7,670 nt of DNA, taken from Pelomicrobium sp036803785 (GTDB lineage: Bacteria > Pseudomonadota > Gammaproteobacteria > Burkholderiales > UBA6910). The first letter of the stretch is position 1. Every line of letters starts with the position of its first letter. The position numbers were made by a program, and so were the translations under genes. Below the pieces are notes generated by a model. That model did not search any database. It was not told the DNA's origin and worked only from the letters and a program-made list of their open reading frames with translations. The stretch covers positions 1-7,670 of the forward strand of contig NZ_DAIRTR010000137.1 of NCBI RefSeq assembly GCF_036803785.1, given 5' to 3'. Of this stretch, positions 5,954-7,670 are shown piece after piece.

Positions 5954-6022
5954 GGCGTCGAGGCTGGGAGCCGGACCAGAACGCCGGACCCGTCTACGCG
6001 ATCGAGGAGACAGACGCCACCC

Positions 6023-7645
6023 ATGGCCGTTGTGGAGAATTCTCGGATGCCCGTGCGCTGGCCGGCCCTCGCCCGGCTATCCGCTTCCCAAAAAATCGGC
6101 ATGATCGTCGTGGTGGCGCTCGCCGCCGCCCTTTTGGCAGGCGCCTGGATCTGGGCCCGCACCCCCGACTACCGGATCCTCTTCACCCAACTGGGCGACC
6201 GGGACGCAGGGGCGGTGCTGGCGGCGCTGCAGCAGATGAACGTGCCCTACAAACTGGGCGAAGGCGGCGCGATCCTGGTGCCCGCCGCCCAGGTCCACGA
6301 GGTGCGGCTCAAGCTGGCCGGCCAGGGGCTGCCCAAGGGGGGCGTCGTGGGCTTCGAGCTGCTGGAAAACCCGAAGCTGGGCACGTCCCAGTTCCAGGAA
6401 CAAGTGAACTACCAGCGCGCCTTGGAAGGGGAACTGGCCCGCACGGTGCAATCCATCGCCTCGGTGCAATCCGCCCGGGTCCATCTCGCCCTGCCGCGCC
6501 CCAGCGTGTTCCTGCGGGATCGGCAAAAGCCCAGCGCCTCGGTCCTGGTGCACCTGTACCCGGGCCGCACCCTGGACGAAGCTCAAGTCAACGCCATCGT
6601 CCATCTCGTGTCGAGCAGCGTCCCAGAGCTCGCGCCGCGCAACGTCACGGTGATCGACCAGCGGGGTAGCTTGCTTTCCGCCAACGCCGACCCGCTTTCG
6701 GCTTCGGGCCTGGATGCGGGCCAGATCAAGTACCGCAATCACCTGGAAAGCCTCTACGCCCGGCGTATCGAGGCGATCCTGACGCCCATCGTTGGGGCCT
6801 CCAATCTGCGGGCACAAGTGTCCGCAGAGGTGGATTTCTCCCACGTAGAACAGACCGCCGAGACCTACCGGCCCAACGCCGCGCCGGGGCAAGCCACGGT
6901 GCGCAGCCAGCACGTGACCGAGTCGATGGGGGACGGCCTAGTCCCGGCAAGCGGTATACCGGGAGCCCTGTCCAACCAGCCGCCAGTACCGGCGGCCGCA
7001 CCCCTCGAGACCCAGCCGGGAAAAAAGGAGTCGGCCGGCCCGTCGCCAGCTCCTGCTGCCACCCCGAGCCGCAAGGAATCCACCACCAATTACGAAGTAG
7101 ACAAGACGGTCACCTATACGCGGCAAGCGAGCGGGACCGTGCGCAGGCTCTCGGCAGCGGTGGTGGTCAACTACCGCGCGCAAGCAGGCGCCGACGGGAG
7201 GGTGGAAATGAAACCCCTTACGCCCGAGGAGCTCGCCCAGATCACCAACCTGGTGAAGGAGGCCATCGGCTTCGACGAGAAGCGCGGCGACACGGTGAAC
7301 GTGGTGAACAGCTCCTTCACGGTGCCCGAAGAGGCGCCGACGCCGCAGCCTCCCTTCTGGAAACAGCCGGAGATCCTGTCCTTGGCCAAGGACCTGGGCC
7401 TGTACCTGCTACTCGCCCTGCTTGCCGCCTACCTGGTGTTCGGCGTGCTGCGGCCGCTGCTGCATAACCTCCTGACGGCAGGCAGCGCCGGCAGGCCGCT
7501 GGCGGTGGAGGACTCCGTACCGGAGCTGGCGGCGCCACCCCCCGCCCAGGCAAGCGGCCTGGAGGCCGCCCGCCAGCTCGCCCGCCAGGACCCCAAGGTC
7601 GTGGCCAACGTGGTTAAGTCGTGGGTCGGCGGCGATGAAGGATGA
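6023..7645 (+). CDS. fliF: Flagellar MS-ring protein FliF
   Basis: FliF oligomerises in the inner membrane to form the MS ring, the base on which the rod, switch and export gate assemble. The 540 residues show the full family layout. Transmembrane helix 1 covers about 24-45. The YscJ/FliF ring-building region covers about 47-220 and includes QEQVNYQRALEGELARTV at 125-142 and SVQSARVHLALP at 147-158. The C-terminal periplasmic domain covers about 235-430, with GALSNQPP at 314-321 followed by a Pro/Ala-rich loop at about 321-350 and NYEVDKTV at 356-363. Transmembrane helix 2 covers about 456-476. The cytoplasmic tail ends LARQDPKVVANVVKSWV (519-535), the FliG-binding segment. AGGAG at 6005-6009 is 13 nt before this ATG. 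The in-frame ATG at 6047 has GGAG at 6034-6037 with better spacing, so the protein may start at M9. The gene opens the operon continuing into fliG. Confidence 0.97.
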   Translation: MAVVENSRMPVRWPALARLSASQKIGMIVVVALAAALLAGAWIWARTPDYRILFTQLGDRDAGAVLAALQQMNVPYKLGEGGAILVPAAQVHEVRLKLAGQGLPKGGVVGFELLENPKLGTSQFQEQVNYQRALEGELARTVQSIASVQSARVHLALPRPSVFLRDRQKPSASVLVHLYPGRTLDEAQVNAIVHLVSSSVPELAPRNVTVIDQRGSLLSANADPLSASGLDAGQIKYRNHLESLYARRIEAILTPIVGASNLRAQVSAEVDFSHVEQTAETYRPNAAPGQATVRSQHVTESMGDGLVPASGIPGALSNQPPVPAAAPLETQPGKKESAGPSPAPAATPSRKESTTNYEVDKTVTYTRQASGTVRRLSAAVVVNYRAQAGADGRVEMKPLTPEELAQITNLVKEAIGFDEKRGDTVNVVNSSFTVPEEAPTPQPPFWKQPEILSLAKDLGLYLLLALLAAYLVFGVLRPLLHNLLTAGSAGRPLAVEDSVPELAAPPPAQASGLEAARQLARQDPKVVANVVKSWVGGDEG

Positions 7646-7670
7646 AGGTCTGGAAAAAAGCGCCATCCTT
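7635..7670 (+). CDS. fliG: Flagellar motor switch protein FliG, first 12 codons only (cut by window end)
   Basis: The frame starting at the ATG at 7635 reads MKDEGLEKSAIL, a typical FliG N-terminus. The start overlaps the last 11 bases of fliF in a different frame, implying translational coupling and a fixed FliF to FliG ratio. FliG sits on the cytoplasmic face of the MS ring, binds the FliF tail through its N-terminal domain, and takes torque from MotA. Only the extreme N-terminus is visible, so nothing can be said about the torque helix. A second ATG at 7642 is in another frame (MKVWKK) and does not resemble FliG. Confidence 0.9.
   Translation, partial: MKDEGLEKSAIL

Noticed and set aside
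6944..7075. Pro/Ala-rich segment of FliF as an unusual insertion
   Set aside because: A variable Pro-rich loop after GALSNQPP is normal in the periplasmic C-domain of FliF proteins.

Overview
The window is a flagellar gene cluster from a GC-rich Gram-negative bacterium, most likely a betaproteobacterium. This rests on the flagellin termini, the gene order (flagellin, flaG, fliD, fliS, fliT-like), fliE divergent from fliF, and a sigma-28-type flagellin promoter. No phylogenetic search could be run, so the lineage is an inference.

Layout. (1) Positions 1-531, plus strand: the C-terminal part of a GT-B glycosyltransferase, cut by the window edge and probably a flagellin-modifying enzyme. (2) Positions 529-4708, plus strand: a late filament block of fliC, flaG, fliD, fliS and a fliT-like chaperone gene. 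It is preceded by a good sigma-28 promoter whose -35 box shares the glycosyltransferase stop codon. A GC-rich hairpin lies between fliC and flaG. Downstream genes are tightly packed: the fliD stop lies in the fliS ribosome binding site, and fliS and fliT overlap as ATGA. (3) Positions 4737-5817, minus strand: fliE followed by a ycgR-type PilZ flagellar brake gene, convergent with fliT. (4) Positions 5818-6022: a 205-bp divergent control region with GG-N10-GC (sigma-54-like) candidates for fliE and, more weakly, fliF. (5) Positions 6023-7670, plus strand: fliF and the first 12 codons of fliG, overlapping by 11 bp and opening a basal-body and switch operon.

How the genes work together. FliF builds the MS ring, FliE joins it to the rod, and FliG couples the ring to the stator. 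FliC forms the filament under the FliD cap. FliS and the FliT-like protein are export chaperones for FliC and FliD, FlaG probably influences filament length, and the glycosyltransferase may decorate FliC. YcgR would slow or bias the motor in response to cyclic di-GMP.

I saw no CRISPR array, tRNA, rRNA, insertion sequence, phage gene or wholly new system. The window is largely an ordinary flagellar locus. The most noteworthy points are an enlarged FliD with what looks like an internally duplicated module, the placement of ycgR beside fliE, and the promoter architecture.
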